Shown here piece by piece: positions 30,002 through 39,465 of a stretch of 64,000 bases of DNA. Origin of the DNA: Microbacterium jejuense (GTDB taxonomy: Bacteria > Actinomycetota > Actinomycetes > Actinomycetales > Microbacteriaceae); contig NZ_JAEUAW010000010.1 of assembly GCF_019511665.1 (NCBI RefSeq), positions 97,254 through 161,253 of the forward strand. The letters run 5' to 3'. A model generated the notes under the pieces. That model did not search any database. It was not told the origin of the DNA and was given only the letters and a program-made list of their open reading frames with translations. The position numbers and the translations under genes are program-made. Numbering within the stretch: the stretch's first letter is position 1; each line of letters opens with the position of its first letter.

Positions 30002-30622
30002 TCACACCGTGACCAGGTCGCGCAGCGACGAGAGCATCTTGTCGCCGATGCCCGGCACCGCGAGCAGATCGTCGACGCTCGTGAAGCGCCCGTTGTCGTC
30101 GCGCCACGCGATGATGCGCTCGGCCAGCGCGGGACCGATGCGCGGCAGCTCCTCCAGCTGGGACGCGTCGGCGGTGTTGAGATTGATCCGCCCGTCTGCG
30201 GTGGCGGAAGCGCCCGCGGACGCCGGAGCGCTCTCGCCGATGCGGGGAACCGGCAGCTGCTCGCCGTCGGCGAGGACCCTCGCGAGGTTGACCGCTGCCC
30301 TGTCGGCGTCGTCGGCGAAGCCGCCGGCGGCCGCGACGGCGTCCACGACGCGGGAGCCCGCCGGCAGCACGTACAGGCCGGGGGCGCGCACGGCTCCCGA
30401 CACGTGCACGTAGAGATCCGCCGTCTCCGTCACGATGCCGGTCGGGGTCGCATCGATCGAGACCTCCTCGGCAGGCGTCAGGGCGCCGCGCAGGATGCCG
30501 ATGCCGACGGTCACCGCGAGCGCCGCGACGACGAGCACGACGGCCGCGCCGACGCCGAGCCTCCGGCGCGGTGAGGCGGCATCCGTCACGACCTCGGGGT
30601 TGGCGGGCTCACCGGACGTCAC
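30002..30622 (-). CDS. comEA: ComEA DNA-binding competence protein
   Basis: Binds incoming double-stranded DNA at the cell surface and hands it to ComEC. It is 206 residues with one N-terminal membrane anchor (VGAAVVLVVAALAVTVGIGIL is the segment near residues 25-45), a SLBB domain (DLYVHVSGAVRAPGLYVLPAG, near 68-88, quoted in part) and C-terminal helix-hairpin-helix repeats (INLNTADASQLEELPRIGP). TAGCGT lies exactly 6 nt before the GTG start. It forms an operon with comEC. Confidence 0.92.
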   Translation of the reverse strand: MTSGEPANPEVVTDAASPRRRLGVGAAVVLVVAALAVTVGIGILRGALTPAEEVSIDATPTGIVTETADLYVHVSGAVRAPGLYVLPAGSRVVDAVAAAGGFADDADRAAVNLARVLADGEQLPVPRIGESAPASAGASATADGRINLNTADASQLEELPRIGPALAERIIAWRDDNGRFTSVDDLLAVPGIGDKMLSSLRDLVTV

Positions 30623-30716
30623 GCCGCCACGCTAGGCGCCGCCGCGCGCTGCCGGACGGCGCGTGCCCGGGTCTGTGGACACGGGTGCGGCTGCGCCCCC
30701 TGTGGAGGACGCACGG

Positions 30717-30775
30717 CGTTCGCGCCGGCGCGAACGAGCGATGCCGTACCCGCGGGTGCAGGCACGGCATCGCTC
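30717..30775. terminator. 20-bp palindrome plus stem-loop after leuS
   Basis: A perfect 20-bp palindrome CGTTCGCGCCGGCGCGAACG (30717-30736) abuts a perfect 12-bp stem GAGCGATGCCGT (30736-30747) / ACGGCATCGCTC (30764-30775) with a 16-nt loop. They lie between the leuS stop codon and the comEA promoter. They probably act as a tandem terminator for leuS. Confidence 0.6.
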
Positions 30776-30790
30776 ATCGCATGGCAGCGG

Positions 30791-33367
30791 TCACTTCGTG
30801 GAGAAGCTCACGACCTTCGGCGGGCGCACGACGGCGCGCACGATCTCGCGGTCGCCGAGCGCGCGGACGACCTTCTCGTCGGCGCGAGCGAGCCGCTCGA
30901 GCTCGGCGGCGTCGATGCGGGCCGACACCTGCAGCGTGCCGCGCACCTTGCCGTCGATCTGCACGACCGCCGTCACGCGCTCCTCGACGAGGAGTGTCGG
31001 GTCGGCGGTGCGCCAGGGCACCAGGCCGACGAAGCCCTCGTAGCCGAGGATCTCCCACATCTCCTCCGCCGTGTGCGGGGCGAACAGATCGAGGACCATC
31101 GCCGTGACCTCGGCCGCCTCGCGCACCGCCGGGTCGGCGGGGCCGGCGCCCGAGTCGATCACCTTGCGCGTCGCGTTGACGAGCTCCATCAGGCGCGCGA
31201 CGACGACGTTGAACTTCGTCTGCTCGACCAGTCCCGGCGCATCGGCCAGCAGGCGGTGCGTCACGCGGCGCAGCGACTCGTCGCCGTCGGCCCACACCAC
31301 GTCGGGTGTGCTCGTCACGTCGTTCGCCACGCGCCAGGCGCGTGCCAGGAACTTCTGGGCGCCCGTCGTCGACACGTCCTCCCAGTTGATGTCGTCCTCG
31401 ACCGGGCCGGCGAAGACCATGGCGACGCGCGACGCGTCGGCGCCGGGGTCGACCATGCTCGAGGCGAACTCGACGAGGTTGCCCTTGGACTTCGACATCT
31501 TCGAACCGCCCAGCAGCACCATGCCCTGGTTGATGAGGCTCGTGAACGGCTCGGTGAAGTCGATCAGGCCCATGTCGAACAGCACCTTCGTGATGAAGCG
31601 CGCGTACAGCAGGTGCAGGATCGCGTGCTCGACGCCGCCGATGTACGAATCGACGGGCGCCCAGCGGGCGGCCTCGGCCGAGGGGAACGCCTCGGTGTGG
31701 TCGTTCGGCGCGAGGAAGCGCAGGAAGTACCACGAGCTGTCGACGAACGTGTCCATCGTGTCGGGGTCGCGCAGCGCCGGCTCGCCGGTCTCGGGATCCG
31801 TCGTCTGCATCCACTCGGTCGCAGCGCCGAGCGGCGACGTGCCCTTGGGCTTCAGGTCCAGGCCGCGTGCATCGGGCAGCTCGAGCGGCAGCTGGTCGTC
31901 GGGCACGGGGACGATGCGTCCGTCCTGCGTGTGGATCATGGGGATCGGCGTGCCCCAGAAGCGCTGGCGCGAGATCAGCCAGTCGCGCAGGCGGTACGAC
32001 TTCGCCGCCCGTCCCGTGCCGGCCGCCTCGAGCTGCTCGATGATGCGCGCGATCGCGTTGCGCTTCGAGAGCCCGTCGAGGGGACCCGAGTTGATCAGCC
32101 GGCCCTCGCCCGTCAGCGCGACACCGGTCTTGGCGGGATCGAGGTCGGCGAGCGACTCGAGCGGACCCGGATCCAGCGGCACGCCCTCGTCGTCGAGCTC
32201 GATCACGGGGATGGCGCCGGTGATGGATGCCGTCGTGTCGACGACCACCTTCACCGGCAGGTCGAAGGCGCGGGCGAAGTCCAGATCGCGCTGGTCGTGC
32301 GCCGGCACGGCCATGACCGCGCCGTGGCCGTAGTCGGCCAGCACGTAGTCGGCGGCCCAGATCGGCAGGCGGTCGCCGTTCACGGGGTTGATCGCGAACC
32401 GGTCGAGGAACACGCCGGTCTTCGGGCGGTCCGTCGACTGCCGCTCGATGTCGGTCTCGCGCTGCACCCGCTCCAGGTAGTCCTGGAAGCGCATGCGCAC
32501 CTCGGCGCTCGAGCCCGCCACGAGTTCGGCGGCCAGGTCGCTGTCGGGCGCCACGACCATGAACGTCGCGCCGTACAGCGTGTCGGGGCGCGTCGAGAAG
32601 ACGGTGACCTTCTCGGCGCGGCCTTCGATCTCGAAGTCGATGTCGGCGCCCACCGAACGGCCGATCCAGTTGCGCTGCATCCGCAGCACCTTCTGCGGCC
32701 AGAAGCCCTCGAGCTGGTTCAGGTCGTCCAGCAGGCGGTCGGCGTAGTCGGTGATCTTGAAGTACCACTGCGTCAGGTTCTTCTTGACCACCTCGGCGCC
32801 GCAGCGCTCGCAGTGGCCGTCCACGACCTGCTCGTTGGCGAGCACGGTCTGGTCGTTGGGGCACCAGTTCACCGGGCTGGCCTTGCGGTACGCCAGGCCG
32901 CGCTCGTACAGGCGCTGGAACAGCCACTGGTTCCAGCGGTAGTACTCGGGGTCGCTCGTGTGCAGGATGCGCGACCAGTCGTACGACGAGCCGTACTCGC
33001 GGAAGCTCTTCTTGTGCTGCTCGATGTTCGCGTAGGTCCACTCGCGCGGGTCCGAACCCGCGCCGCCCTTGATCGCAGCGTTCTCGGCTGGCAGCCCGAA
33101 CGAGTCCCAGCCGATCGGGTTGAGCACGTTGTAGCCGCGGTGGCGCCAGAAGCGCGCCACGACGTCGACGTAGGCGTAGTTCTCGGCGTGCCCCATGTGC
33201 AGGTCGCCCGACGGGTACGGGAACATGCCGAGCACGTACTTGCGGGGCCGCGTGTCTTCGGGGCCGCCGGCACGGAAGGGGTCGGCCTCGGCCCAGCGCG
33301 CCTGCCACTTCTGCTGGATCGCGTACGCGTCGTAGCCCTCGGCGGGCGCAGTGGTGTCGGAAGACAT
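30791..33367 (-). CDS. leuS: Leucyl-tRNA synthetase
   Basis: Charges tRNA-Leu. It is 858 residues from ATG 33367; a GTG 12 bp upstream (33379) would add MSQT and cannot be excluded, as neither has a clear ribosome site. The HIGH motif is DLHMGHAEN near residue 55, KMSKS is in [10 protein letters not shown] near residue 570, and the CP1 editing domain contains [30 protein letters not shown] and CERCGAEVV are zinc-type segments. It is a single gene with terminator structures downstream. No T-box is visible upstream. Confidence 0.96.
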   Translation of the reverse strand: MSSDTTAPAEGYDAYAIQQKWQARWAEADPFRAGGPEDTRPRKYVLGMFPYPSGDLHMGHAENYAYVDVVARFWRHRGYNVLNPIGWDSFGLPAENAAIKGGAGSDPREWTYANIEQHKKSFREYGSSYDWSRILHTSDPEYYRWNQWLFQRLYERGLAYRKASPVNWCPNDQTVLANEQVVDGHCERCGAEVVKKNLTQWYFKITDYADRLLDDLNQLEGFWPQKVLRMQRNWIGRSVGADIDFEIEGRAEKVTVFSTRPDTLYGATFMVVAPDSDLAAELVAGSSAEVRMRFQDYLERVQRETDIERQSTDRPKTGVFLDRFAINPVNGDRLPIWAADYVLADYGHGAVMAVPAHDQRDLDFARAFDLPVKVVVDTTASITGAIPVIELDDEGVPLDPGPLESLADLDPAKTGVALTGEGRLINSGPLDGLSKRNAIARIIEQLEAAGTGRAAKSYRLRDWLISRQRFWGTPIPMIHTQDGRIVPVPDDQLPLELPDARGLDLKPKGTSPLGAATEWMQTTDPETGEPALRDPDTMDTFVDSSWYFLRFLAPNDHTEAFPSAEAARWAPVDSYIGGVEHAILHLLYARFITKVLFDMGLIDFTEPFTSLINQGMVLLGGSKMSKSKGNLVEFASSMVDPGADASRVAMVFAGPVEDDINWEDVSTTGAQKFLARAWRVANDVTSTPDVVWADGDESLRRVTHRLLADAPGLVEQTKFNVVVARLMELVNATRKVIDSGAGPADPAVREAAEVTAMVLDLFAPHTAEEMWEILGYEGFVGLVPWRTADPTLLVEERVTAVVQIDGKVRGTLQVSARIDAAELERLARADEKVVRALGDREIVRAVVRPPKVVSFSTK

Positions 33368-33469
33368 GGTCTGACTCACGTGGGAAGTACCAATCCTGGG
33401 ATGCCGGAATGCGGGCGCGACGCAGAACGCGCCGCCCAGCGCACCTTCCAGGTTAGCGGACCGGCCGCC

Positions 33470-34771
33470 TCACCAGCCCGGCGGAAGGCTCGCGCCCAGG
33501 GCCGCGAGAGGTCCGCGCGCCTTGAGCCCCACCTCGGCCACCTCGGCTGCCGCATCCGAGCGCCAGGTGATGCCTCCGCCTGCGCCCACGTATGCGCCGT
33601 CCGGGTGCACCACCACGGAGCGGATCACCATGGCGAGGTCCAGTGCCCCGTCCTCGCCCACCCAGCCGAAGCATCCGGCGAAGACCCCGCGCGGCGCGCG
33701 TTCGAGGCGCTCGAGGATCGTCATGGCCGACAGCTTCGGCGCCCCCGTCATCGACCCCGCGGGGAACGTCGCGTCCAGCAGTACGCCCACCGTCGTCTCC
33801 GACGTGAGCACGCCCGACACGGTGCTCACGAGCTGGTGGACCGCCGGGTACGACTCCACCTCCAGCAGGGCGTCGACCCCGACCGTCCCGGCCTCGCACA
33901 CGCGCGACAGGTCGTTGCGCATGAGGTCCACGATCATGACGTTCTCGGCGCGCTCCTTCTCGTTCGCGCGCAGCTCGGCGGCCAGCTCGGCGTCGGCGTC
34001 GGCATCCGCACCGCGCGGCCGCGTGCCCTTGATGGGGCGCGTGCGCACGCGGGGACCGGTGACGCCGGGCACGACCTCCAGGAACTGCTCGGGGCTCGCG
34101 CTCAGCAGCGCGACGCGACCCGAGCGCACGAATCCGCCGTGGTGAGCCGGCGTCGCGGCCCTCAGCCGCAGATACGTCGCGAGCGGGTCGACGGCACCGG
34201 ACACCTCGAAGCGGGTGGTGAGGCAGAGCTGGTACGCGTCGCCCTCGCGGATCGCATCGCGGCACTCCTCGATGAGCGCGGCGTACTCGTCCGGGGTGTG
34301 CCGGGCGTGGGCGACACCGCGCGAGGGGACGCCCGCCGTTCGGGGAGCAGGATCGGATGCCGCCGTCAGGGCGATCGCCGTGGCGAGCCGCGTCGCGTCG
34401 TCCGGCGCGGCTCGCACGGTCATCCGCCGGGCCGCGTGGTCGAAGGCGACGATGCGCTCGGCCCGGAGCCACAGCGAGGCAGCGTCGGCGTCGCGTCGCG
34501 CCGGCGCCCCCGCGCGCTCGGCGGCCTCGTCGTACCCCCACCATCCGACCCATCCGCCGCGGAACCCGGTGCCGCTCGTCGGGTCGATCGTGGTCGCACG
34601 GACTCGCCGGGAATCGTCGGGGACGCCCGTGCCCATGAAGCTCAGTCCTGCGGCCGCGTCCGGCCCGGCATCCAGCCAGAACGCGTGCGGTGAGTCGGCG
34701 AACAGCGTCACGAACGCGTCTGCCGGGTCGACCCATCCCGGCACATCGACCGCGACGAAGACCTCCGACAT
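33470..34771 (-). CDS. pabB: Aminodeoxychorismate synthase component I
   Basis: Converts chorismate and ammonia to 4-amino-4-deoxychorismate on the way to folate. It is 433 residues. PIKGTRPRG carries the Lys typical of PabB; anthranilate synthases usually have PIAGTRPRG. VDLMRNDLSRVCE, FPAGSMTGAPKLSAM and GAGGGITWRSDA complete the chorismate-binding core. TAACCT lies exactly 6 nt before the ATG. The glutaminase partner (pabA) and pabC are not here. It is divergent from the DedA gene, with the two -10 boxes 18 bp apart. Confidence 0.88.
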   Translation of the reverse strand: MSEVFVAVDVPGWVDPADAFVTLFADSPHAFWLDAGPDAAAGLSFMGTGVPDDSRRVRATTIDPTSGTGFRGGWVGWWGYDEAAERAGAPARRDADAASLWLRAERIVAFDHAARRMTVRAAPDDATRLATAIALTAASDPAPRTAGVPSRGVAHARHTPDEYAALIEECRDAIREGDAYQLCLTTRFEVSGAVDPLATYLRLRAATPAHHGGFVRSGRVALLSASPEQFLEVVPGVTGPRVRTRPIKGTRPRGADADADAELAAELRANEKERAENVMIVDLMRNDLSRVCEAGTVGVDALLEVESYPAVHQLVSTVSGVLTSETTVGVLLDATFPAGSMTGAPKLSAMTILERLERAPRGVFAGCFGWVGEDGALDLAMVIRSVVVHPDGAYVGAGGGITWRSDAAAEVAEVGLKARGPLAALGASLPPGW

Positions 34772-34813
34772 GTTCCCAGGTTAGAGGGGCGGCAGGCGCT
34801 CTAGGCTCGTGCC

Positions 34814-35503
34814 GTGAACGAGTTCCTCACGTGGCTGCTCGACGCCGTCCAGAGCGTCGACCCCCTCGTCAGGACGCTCCTCGCGGGCGTGGCGATCATG
34901 CTGGAGACGAGCGTGCTCATCGGGCTCGTCATGCCCGGCGACACGGTCGTGATCGTGGCCGCGACCGCCGTCTCGTCGCCGCTGGAGGGGATCCTGCTGG
35001 GCGTGGCGGTCGTCGCCGGTGCGATCGCCGGCGAGAGCATCGGCTTCTGGCTGGGTCGCGTGCTGGGTCCGCGCATCCGCCATTCGCGGCTCGGGCGCTG
35101 GATCGGCGAGGATCACTGGGCGCGCTCCGAGCGGTACCTGCAGAGGCGCGGCGGTCCCGCGATCTTCCTGTCGCGCTTCCTGCCCGTCCTGCATTCGCTC
35201 GTTCCGCTGACCGTCGGCATGAGCGGGTACTCGTACCGCCGGTTCCTGGCGTGGACGCTCCCGGCGTGCGTCATCTGGTCGACGCTGTACATCTCGGTCG
35301 CCGCCGCCGCGGCCGGCACCTACCGCGAGCTCGCCGACCAGCTGCACTACGCCGGCTACATCTTCGTCGCGGTCATCGCGGTGTTCCTGGTGCTGGTGTT
35401 CGTGGCCAAGAAGGTCATCGAGCGGAGCGAGCGCAAGCACCTCGAGCACGACCCCGTCACGGACGGCTCGGCCGGAGCGCCGACGCCGGACGTGAAAGAC
35501 TGA
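34814..35503 (+). CDS. DedA family membrane protein
   Basis: A 229-residue integral membrane protein of the DedA/VTT (SNARE-associated) family. Members are lipid scramblases or flippases, including undecaprenyl-phosphate recycling in some bacteria. Typical features are the GDTVVIVAA and GESIGFWLGRVLG segments and the conserved FLSRFLPVLHSLVPLTVGMSG region near residues 117-137. TAGGCT lies exactly 6 nt before the GTG start, so it is probably leaderless. The App1-type gene starts 5 bp after its stop, making an operon with a lipid theme. Confidence 0.9.
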   Translation: MNEFLTWLLDAVQSVDPLVRTLLAGVAIMLETSVLIGLVMPGDTVVIVAATAVSSPLEGILLGVAVVAGAIAGESIGFWLGRVLGPRIRHSRLGRWIGEDHWARSERYLQRRGGPAIFLSRFLPVLHSLVPLTVGMSGYSYRRFLAWTLPACVIWSTLYISVAAAAAGTYRELADQLHYAGYIFVAVIAVFLVLVFVAKKVIERSERKHLEHDPVTDGSAGAPTPDVKD

Positions 35504-35508
35504 GGGGG

Positions 35509-36555
35509 ATGTCCGACACCGACACGTCCACCCCGCGCGCCAAAGTCCTGTGGCTCGCGCGTCTGGAGTACCGGTTTCACGCGTGGCGCGAGCGTCGTGC
35601 GCGGCGGCGTGGCCAGACGCCCACCGTCACCCCGTTCCCGGGCTATGGTGCGCCCGACTGGGTGCGTGTGCTCGGCCGCGTCATGATCGTTCCCCCCGTG
35701 AAGCCCGTCGGCGAGGGCGAGTACGCGGCGGTGCGCGGCTGGCGCAGCTTCGTGGCCGTGCCGATCGGCTACGCCCAGGTCACCGTCACCATCGCGGGCG
35801 TCGCCCACGAGGTCGTGGCCGACCGCGGCGGTGTGATCGACACCCGCATCCCGGCGCAGCTCGAGTCGGGCTGGCAGACGTTCACGATGTCGGTCGAAGG
35901 CGGCGAGCCCGTCGAGACGCGGGCGTTCATCGTGTCGCCCGACGTGCGGTTCGGGGTCGTCTCGGACGTCGACGACACCGTCATGGTGACGGCGCTCCCC
36001 CGCCCCCTGCTGGCGGCCTGGAACTCGTTCGTGGTCGACGAGCACGCGCGCCAGCCGGTGCCGGGCATGGCGGTCCTGATGGAGCGCGTGGTGCGTGAGA
36101 ACCCGGGTGCCCCGCTCGTGTACCTGTCGACGGGGGCGTGGAACATCGCCCCGACGCTCATGCGCTTCCTGAGCCGGCACGTCTTCCCGCCGGGCGCGAT
36201 GCTGCTCACCGACTGGGGGCCCACGCACGACCGGTGGTTCCGCAGCGGTCAGGCCCACAAGCTGTCGAACCTGCGTCGGCTCGCGGAGGAGTTCCCCCAC
36301 GTGCGGTGGCTGCTGATCGGCGACGACGGGCAGCACGACGACGCGATCTACACGACGTTCACGGACGAGCACCCCAAGCAGGTCGTGGCTGTCGCGATCC
36401 GGCGTCTGTCGCCTGCCGAAGCGGTGCTGGCGGGCGGCCGCACCGCGGTCAACGACCACGCCGCCGCCGCCGTGCCGTGGGTGAGCGACGAAGACGGCGC
36501 CGGGCTGCTCGAGCGCCTGGAGGACGTCGGCGTCGTCGGCGCCGCACCGGCCTGA
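35509..36555 (+). CDS. App1-type phosphatidate phosphatase family protein
   Basis: A 348-residue protein with the DUF2183 (App1) domain of the HAD superfamily. The acidic motif SDVDDTV (near residue 162) gives the catalytic Asp pair, STGAWN gives motif II, and LLIGDDGQHD gives the C-terminal acidic motif. Fungal App1 is a phosphatidate phosphatase; bacterial members are uncharacterised. The N-terminal third resembles a beta-sandwich (GYAQVTVTIAGVAHEVVAD). Start ATG 35509 has GAGGGGG directly upstream. It is coupled to the DedA gene. Confidence 0.85.
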   Translation: MSDTDTSTPRAKVLWLARLEYRFHAWRERRARRRGQTPTVTPFPGYGAPDWVRVLGRVMIVPPVKPVGEGEYAAVRGWRSFVAVPIGYAQVTVTIAGVAHEVVADRGGVIDTRIPAQLESGWQTFTMSVEGGEPVETRAFIVSPDVRFGVVSDVDDTVMVTALPRPLLAAWNSFVVDEHARQPVPGMAVLMERVVRENPGAPLVYLSTGAWNIAPTLMRFLSRHVFPPGAMLLTDWGPTHDRWFRSGQAHKLSNLRRLAEEFPHVRWLLIGDDGQHDDAIYTTFTDEHPKQVVAVAIRRLSPAEAVLAGGRTAVNDHAAAAVPWVSDEDGAGLLERLEDVGVVGAAPA

Positions 36556-36600
36556 CCCCCGGCCGCCCGGACGTCGGAGGCCGCGCGTAGGCTGACTGGC

Positions 36601-37314
36601 ATGTGCGGACGCTTCGTGGTGGCCAGTGCCGGATCCGATCTCGTCGGCGTGCTGCGCGTCGACGTCGAGGGCGACGACCTGCCCGAGCCCTCATACAATG
36701 TGGCGCCGACCGATCGCGCGGCGATCGTGCTCGACTCGGCGAAGACAGAGCCGCCCACGCGCCGCCTCGAGTCGGCGCGGTGGGGCCTCGTCCCCTCGTG
36801 GGCGAAGGATGCCAAGATCGGAGCCCGCGCCTTCAACGCGCGTGCGGAAGAGCTCGAAGACAAGCCGATGTTCCGCAGCGCGCTCGAGAAGCGCCGCGCC
36901 GTGGTGCCCACGTCCGGCTATTACGAGTGGAAGACCGTCGACGGCGTCAAGACCCCGCACTACATCCATCCCGCCGACGGCGAACCGCTGTTCCTCGCGG
37001 GCCTGTACGAGTGGTGGCGCGACAAGACGAAGGGCGACGACGACCCCGAGCGGTGGCTGCTGAGCTTCACGATCCTCACGCGCGATGCGATCGGGCACCT
37101 CGGGTCCATCCACGATCGCATGCCGCTGTTCCTGGATCCCGACCACGCGGACGCCTGGCTGGATCCCACCACCGACAATGTGCGGGACGTGCTCGACGCG
37201 GCGATCGACGCCGCGCCGTCGCTGGCCGACACGCTGGACGACTACGCCGTCTCGAAGGCGGTCGGGAACGTGCGCAACAACTCGCCGGAGCTCATCGAGC
37301 CCGCGGAGGACTGA
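36601..37314 (+). CDS. SRAP-domain protein (YedK/HMCES family)
   Basis: A 237-residue SOS-response-associated protein that forms a stable thiazolidine crosslink to abasic sites in single-stranded DNA, shielding them. The reactive Cys is residue 2 (MCGRF). Other family residues are in SYNVAPT, ARWGLVPSW, FNARAEEL, PTSGYYEW and the His of SIHDRMP. Autocleavage leaves Cys2 as the N-terminus. TAGGCT lies 7 nt before the ATG, so the message may be leaderless. It precedes a glycosylase-like gene; a shared DNA-repair role is possible. Confidence 0.93.
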   Translation: MCGRFVVASAGSDLVGVLRVDVEGDDLPEPSYNVAPTDRAAIVLDSAKTEPPTRRLESARWGLVPSWAKDAKIGARAFNARAEELEDKPMFRSALEKRRAVVPTSGYYEWKTVDGVKTPHYIHPADGEPLFLAGLYEWWRDKTKGDDDPERWLLSFTILTRDAIGHLGSIHDRMPLFLDPDHADAWLDPTTDNVRDVLDAAIDAAPSLADTLDDYAVSKAVGNVRNNSPELIEPAED

Positions 37315-37356
37315 GCCGTCCAGGGGGCGCGGATGAGCCGCGCGTATCCTCGAACG

Positions 37357-38229
37357 GTGACGATCGCTCCCCCGGCCCCGACGGTGCTCGCCGCCCGAGA
37401 GTGGCGTGAGCGCGAGGCAGAGCACACCGAGCGCGCACGCGCGCTGACGCGCGCGCACCGCGAGCGCGCGGCCCGGCGGGAACCGCACCCGGTCGAGGAC
37501 TTCCTGTTCACGTACTACTCGTACAAGCCGGCGATCCTGCACCGCTGGCATCCCGGCGAGGACGTCGAGCTGACGGATGCCGCGCGCGATCCCCGCGCGC
37601 AGTGGCGCTGGTACGCGGCCGGCCGCTCCCCCGACTCGCTGGTCGTCGACGGTGCCGCGCTCCGGTCCGCGCGCGGCACTCTCATCGCGAACGTCGGGAC
37701 GATCGTGCGGGCCACAGCGGGTCGCACCCCCGGCTTCGGGTGCTTCGGTCTGCACGAGTGGGCGATGGTGTACCGGCAGCGCGAGCACCGGCATCCCGTT
37801 CCGCTGCGCCTCGGGCAGGACGCGACCGACGCCGTCGTCGAGGCGCACGACCTCCGCTGCACGCACTACGACGCGTTCCGCTTCTTCACCGCCGAGGCGG
37901 TGCCGCGCAATCGTGAGGCGCCCACCCGCGAGCGTCAGCCGGCACTCGAGCAGCCCGGCTGCCTGCACGCCGGGATGGATCTGTACAAGTGGGCGGTCAA
38001 ACTGGGGCCCCTCGTTCCCGGCGATCTTCTGCTGGATGCCTTCGAGCTCGCCCGCGACATCCGCGTGCTCGACATGCAGGCCTCGCCGTACGACCTCTCG
38101 GCCTGGGGCTACGAGCCGGTGCGCATCGAGACGGCCGAAGGAAAGGCCGCCTATGTGCGCGCCCAGCGCGGGTTCGCCGAGCGCGGTCAGGCGCTGCGGA
38201 CGAGGCTGCTCGCCATCGTCGACGCCTGA
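37357..38229 (+). CDS. Actinobacterial protein, 3-methyladenine-glycosylase-like by annotation habit
   Basis: A 290-residue cytoplasmic protein conserved in actinobacteria. Proteins with this pattern (HPVEDFLFTYYSYKPAILHRWHPG near residues 47-70, given as HPVEDFLFTYYSY and KPAILHRWHPG) are often labelled 3-methyladenine DNA glycosylase, but I see no helix-hairpin-helix or other proven glycosylase signature. Many conserved His, Cys and Trp residues (FGCFGLHEWAMVYR, PGCLHAGMDLYKW) suggest an enzyme or a metal site. GTG 37357 is chosen since TATCCT lies exactly 6 nt upstream; ATG 37333, with AGGGGG upstream, is the alternative. Confidence 0.6.
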   Translation: MTIAPPAPTVLAAREWREREAEHTERARALTRAHRERAARREPHPVEDFLFTYYSYKPAILHRWHPGEDVELTDAARDPRAQWRWYAAGRSPDSLVVDGAALRSARGTLIANVGTIVRATAGRTPGFGCFGLHEWAMVYRQREHRHPVPLRLGQDATDAVVEAHDLRCTHYDAFRFFTAEAVPRNREAPTRERQPALEQPGCLHAGMDLYKWAVKLGPLVPGDLLLDAFELARDIRVLDMQASPYDLSAWGYEPVRIETAEGKAAYVRAQRGFAERGQALRTRLLAIVDA

Positions 38230-38232
38230 CGG

Positions 38233-39438
38233 TCAGCCCGCCGGCGCGCAGTCGCCGCAGGGCACGAGTCCGCGCCCCTCGGCGGCCAGGCGCAGGCGCA
38301 GGGCCGTCACCCGCTCCGCGGCGTCTTCGAGGCGGGCCGCCGGCAGGGCGCCGGATTCGACGGCTGCGACGATCGCGTCGACGGTGCGCGGTCCCGTGTC
38401 GGGCGTCGAGAAGACGACGGTGAGCACGAGATCGTTGCCCGCGGCGAGCGCGGCGACCGCGTTGGCGGCGGGATCGGCATAGCGCGGGTCGCCGGAGGCC
38501 TGCAGCATGCCGAGGTCGTCGGTCACAGCGATGCCGTCGAAGCCGAGGTCCTCGCGCGCGATGCGATGCCACTCCGCCGACAGGCTCGCGGGAGCCGGAT
38601 CGACGGCGGTATAGGCGAGGTGCCCGAACATCAGCATCGGCGCATCGGCATCGATCCCGGCCGCGAACGGCACTGCCTCGGTCGCGCGCCACTGGTCGTA
38701 CGGCATCGCTGTCGCGGGGATCGTGGCGTGCGAGTCCGCTGCCGTCGCCCCGTGTCCGGGGAAGTGCTTGAGAGTGGATGCCGCAGCCCCCGCCTCGCCG
38801 CGGACCGCCGCCGCGACGCTCGATGCGGCGGCATCCGGCGTGGTGCCGAGCACGCGGCGGTAGATGAACGACGCCCGATCGGCGGTTTCGTCGGCGACGA
38901 CACCGAAGTTGACGCCGATCCCCGCGCGTCGCACGAGCGCCGCTCGACCTGCGAAGGCGTCCTGGACGGCAGCCGGCGGGGCGCCCTTGAGCGTCAGCGC
39001 GGATGGGAACGCGTCCCACGGGAGGCGCGAGACGTCGCCGCCCTCCTGATCGACGGCGATGAGCGGCGGGAGCGCGGGATCGAGGGTGAGCGCCGCCGTG
39101 AGGGCGCGGAGGGATGCCTCGTCGCCGGGGACGTTCGCGCCCATCAGCAGGAAGCCGCCGATGCCGGTGGACTCCATGTAGGAGCGCAGAGCCGCGGCAT
39201 CCGTCGTCGGGATGTGCCCCATGACGACGCTCGCTGCACGCTCGCGCACCGACATCGCCGCGACGCGGGCGGCCGCCGCTTCGCGCACGGCATCCGGTCG
39301 CGCGGGCTCGACCATGACGCCGGCGCCCGCCTCACGCGCTGCAGCCGGCGCTGCGGGCGCGCCGCCGACGCCCAGCGCGGTCGCGACCACGGCTGCGAGC
39401 ACCACGCTCGCCGCCGCTGCCCGTCGCCCTGCTCTCAC
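38233..39438 (-). CDS. Family 3 glycoside hydrolase (NagZ-like)
   Basis: A 401-residue exported protein with an Ala-rich signal peptide. It has the GH3 N-terminal TIM barrel: LIAVDQEGGDVSRLP, the KHFPGHG signature near residue 215, and the nucleophile Asp in AVTDDLGM near residue 290. This is the beta-N-acetylhexosaminidase (NagZ) type, which trims GlcNAc from peptidoglycan fragments; outside the cytoplasm it would act on cell-wall turnover products. TAGGCT lies exactly 6 nt before its GTG start. Only 3 bp separate it from the convergent neighbour. Confidence 0.88.
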   Translation of the reverse strand: MRAGRRAAAASVVLAAVVATALGVGGAPAAPAAAREAGAGVMVEPARPDAVREAAAARVAAMSVRERAASVVMGHIPTTDAAALRSYMESTGIGGFLLMGANVPGDEASLRALTAALTLDPALPPLIAVDQEGGDVSRLPWDAFPSALTLKGAPPAAVQDAFAGRAALVRRAGIGVNFGVVADETADRASFIYRRVLGTTPDAAASSVAAAVRGEAGAAASTLKHFPGHGATAADSHATIPATAMPYDQWRATEAVPFAAGIDADAPMLMFGHLAYTAVDPAPASLSAEWHRIAREDLGFDGIAVTDDLGMLQASGDPRYADPAANAVAALAAGNDLVLTVVFSTPDTGPRTVDAIVAAVESGALPAARLEDAAERVTALRLRLAAEGRGLVPCGDCAPAG

Positions 39439-39465
39439 CCGTCCAGCCTAGGCTCCGCGGCCGGC

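Noticed and set aside
33368..33469. T-box leader before leuS
   Set aside because: The interval between leuS and pabB is about 100 bp and has no T-box core motif or specifier loop. A T-box before ileS cannot be judged, because its 5' end lies outside the window.
31073..34693. Very long plus-strand open frame opposite leuS and pabB
   Set aside because: Antisense frames stay open by chance in high-GC coding DNA. The translation has low-complexity Arg/His/Gly-rich composition and no recognisable domain, while leuS and pabB on the other strand are unambiguous.
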